Source: BOG-1184 sp964651515 (lineage in GTDB: Bacteria; Fibrobacterota; Chitinivibrionia; Chitinivibrionales; Chitinispirillaceae). From it: DNA of 33,818 bases. The notes beneath the pieces are model-generated. The model saw nothing but the letters and a program-made list of their open reading frames with translations. It was not told the DNA's origin and made no database searches. Made by a program: the position numbers and the translations under genes. The stretch's first letter is position 1; each line of letters starts with the position of its first letter. Where the stretch lies: contig CAZYYB010000026.1 of the NCBI GenBank assembly GCA_964651515.1, positions 1 to 33,818 on the forward strand. The letters run 5' to 3'. Positions 33,024-33,818 of the stretch are shown one piece after another.

Positions 33024-33734
33024 ATGCGACGCCTCCTGCTGCTCTGCTTTCTCCTCGGTATGACGGGCTGCTCGCCGTCCTTTGTCGTCGTCAATCCGGA
33101 TTACGCTTCAGGCTCCTGCCGCGACCGCACGCTGACGCTGCTGCCCCCGGCGGGCGACCTTATTTCGATCATCGATACCGTCGATGTGCACAAAAACTTT
33201 CCCGACGACCGGCGGAGCGGCGGTGCTATCGTCCGCGACAGCTGCTACGCGACGATGCTCCGGAATCTGTCGAGCCGCCTGCAGGGCATCCGGTTCGACA
33301 CCTCGACGATTTTCCCGGGCGACACCTTCAAGGACCTGACCGATACGAGCTGTTTCCTGGCCCTGCAATACGATGCCGGGAAGGACAGCCTTCCCCTGAC
33401 GTTCTACCTCCCGTCGGCGGCGTGCATCGGGAAAGACATCGACATCGGCCTGGTTTTCAACCAGCTGACCTTTTCGCGCGACGACGGCAGGACCGGCATC
33501 CCGCTTCCGGGCGCAACCGTGCTGGGAGGGAGTCCGCCCACGCTCAATGCCGATATCATGTTCCTCATCTGGGACTATAAAAAGGACCGGCCGATTGCCT
33601 ACGGAAGGACCGCGGCGGGCCAGACCTTTATTTTCGGCATGACGCACGCCACCTGGAATGATCTGTTCCGCAAGACCATCGAGGCGGTGCTGAAGGATAC
33701 GCCGTTCGGGTTGAGGAAAGGGAACGGGGAATAA
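33024..33734 (+). CDS. Putative lipoprotein of unknown function
   Basis: With the ATG at 33024 (GGAG six bases upstream) the product has 236 residues and starts MRRLLLLCFLLGMTGC, a lipoprotein signal with Cys16 as the lipidated residue. An in-frame ATG at 32976 would bury this signal. The mature part has no family I recognise. It has VDVHKNFPDDRRSGG, a mid region predicted as beta strands, and a C-terminal helix (ATWNDLFRKTIEAVLKD). The last part resembles small lipoproteins that describe time-of-use in no known pathway, so no role is given. It is on the same strand as the polyphosphate genes, 84 bases after them. Confidence 0.8.
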   Translation: MRRLLLLCFLLGMTGCSPSFVVVNPDYASGSCRDRTLTLLPPAGDLISIIDTVDVHKNFPDDRRSGGAIVRDSCYATMLRNLSSRLQGIRFDTSTIFPGDTFKDLTDTSCFLALQYDAGKDSLPLTFYLPSAACIGKDIDIGLVFNQLTFSRDDGRTGIPLPGATVLGGSPPTLNADIMFLIWDYKKDRPIAYGRTAAGQTFIFGMTHATWNDLFRKTIEAVLKDTPFGLRKGNGE

Positions 33735-33745
33735 GTGCCTTTGGT

Positions 33746-33773
33746 GGGGGAACCACCTTGCGGTGGTTCCCCC
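33746..33773. terminator. Perfect 12-bp stem-loop
   Basis: GGGGGAACCACC pairs with GGTGGTTCCCCC around a 4-base loop, 11 bases after the lipoprotein stop. The stem is very stable. No T-run follows, so it may be a terminator of unusual type, an mRNA end-stabiliser or a repeat unit. Confidence 0.5.
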
Positions 33774-33775
33774 TG

Positions 33776-33805
33776 GTCGGAGCCGCGCAAAGCCGCGTCT
33801 CCGAC
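33776..33805. repeat. Second stem-loop in tandem
   Basis: GTCGGAG pairs with CTCCGAC around GC-rich bases that can pair further (GCGC/GCGT region). It follows the 12-bp hairpin by two bases, forming a tandem pair near the end of the window. Confidence 0.4.
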
Positions 33806-33818
33806 GCACCCCTTCCAG

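Noticed and set aside
1..33818. CRISPR array, tRNA/rRNA genes, insertion sequence, toxin-antitoxin or phage defence system
   Set aside because: No regular direct repeats, cloverleaf-like sequences, transposase or known defence domains were seen in any gap or gene.

Overview
The window is about 34 kb of chromosome from a Gram-negative bacterium. The evidence for this is a TolC/EmrA/EmrB-type tripartite pump, a lipoprotein signal, and a secreted glycosidase whose tail resembles type IX secretion sorting domains. It covers the replication-origin neighbourhood, with dnaA, dnaN, rpmH, rnpA, yidD, yidC, mnmE, mnmG, rsmG, parA and parB. The sorting-like tail together with bTHX and bactofilin suggests the FCB group, perhaps Fibrobacterota/Chitinivibrionia. 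That placement is a low-confidence guess. No tRNA, rRNA, CRISPR array, insertion sequence or phage gene was seen.

Left part, 1-6000 (all minus strand): a multidrug-efflux regulon. A TetR regulator, a membrane-anchored methyltransferase and an outer-membrane factor/membrane-fusion/DHA2-transporter operon each follow one or two copies of the same palindrome (AAACCG-N6-CGGTTT). There are five copies in all, so the regulon can be read from the DNA. Next come a small Cys-rich protein, a 36-residue bTHX ribosomal-protein gene, an MFS permease, a secreted family 2 glycoside hydrolase, a RarA-methyltransferase fusion and D-aminoacyl-tRNA deacylase.

Centre, 13.2-23.9 kb: the origin. dnaA and dnaN run left, while rpmH-rnpA-yidD-yidC-mnmE run right as a tightly overlapping series. 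The dnaA-dnaN gap is very AT-rich and holds a perfect DnaA box followed by an AT-rich tract, making it the best oriC candidate. The 979-bp mnmE-mnmG gap has no credible gene. It holds two consensus parS sites and two perfect DnaA boxes, the latter as the arms of an extended inverted repeat nearly centred on one parS. A further perfect DnaA box lies just before parA.

Right part: mnmG-rsmG, then parA-parB-M23 peptidase (each overlapping the next by 8 bases), bactofilin and pgsA. This links origin segregation to a cell-wall hydrolase and a cytoskeletal scaffold. Beyond it lies a polyphosphate locus: a Ppx/GppA phosphatase with an HD domain, polyphosphate kinase with a TTG start inside the ppx end, and a protein fusing a CHAD domain to a SixA-like histidine phosphatase. 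A lipoprotein of unknown function and two strong hairpins close the window.
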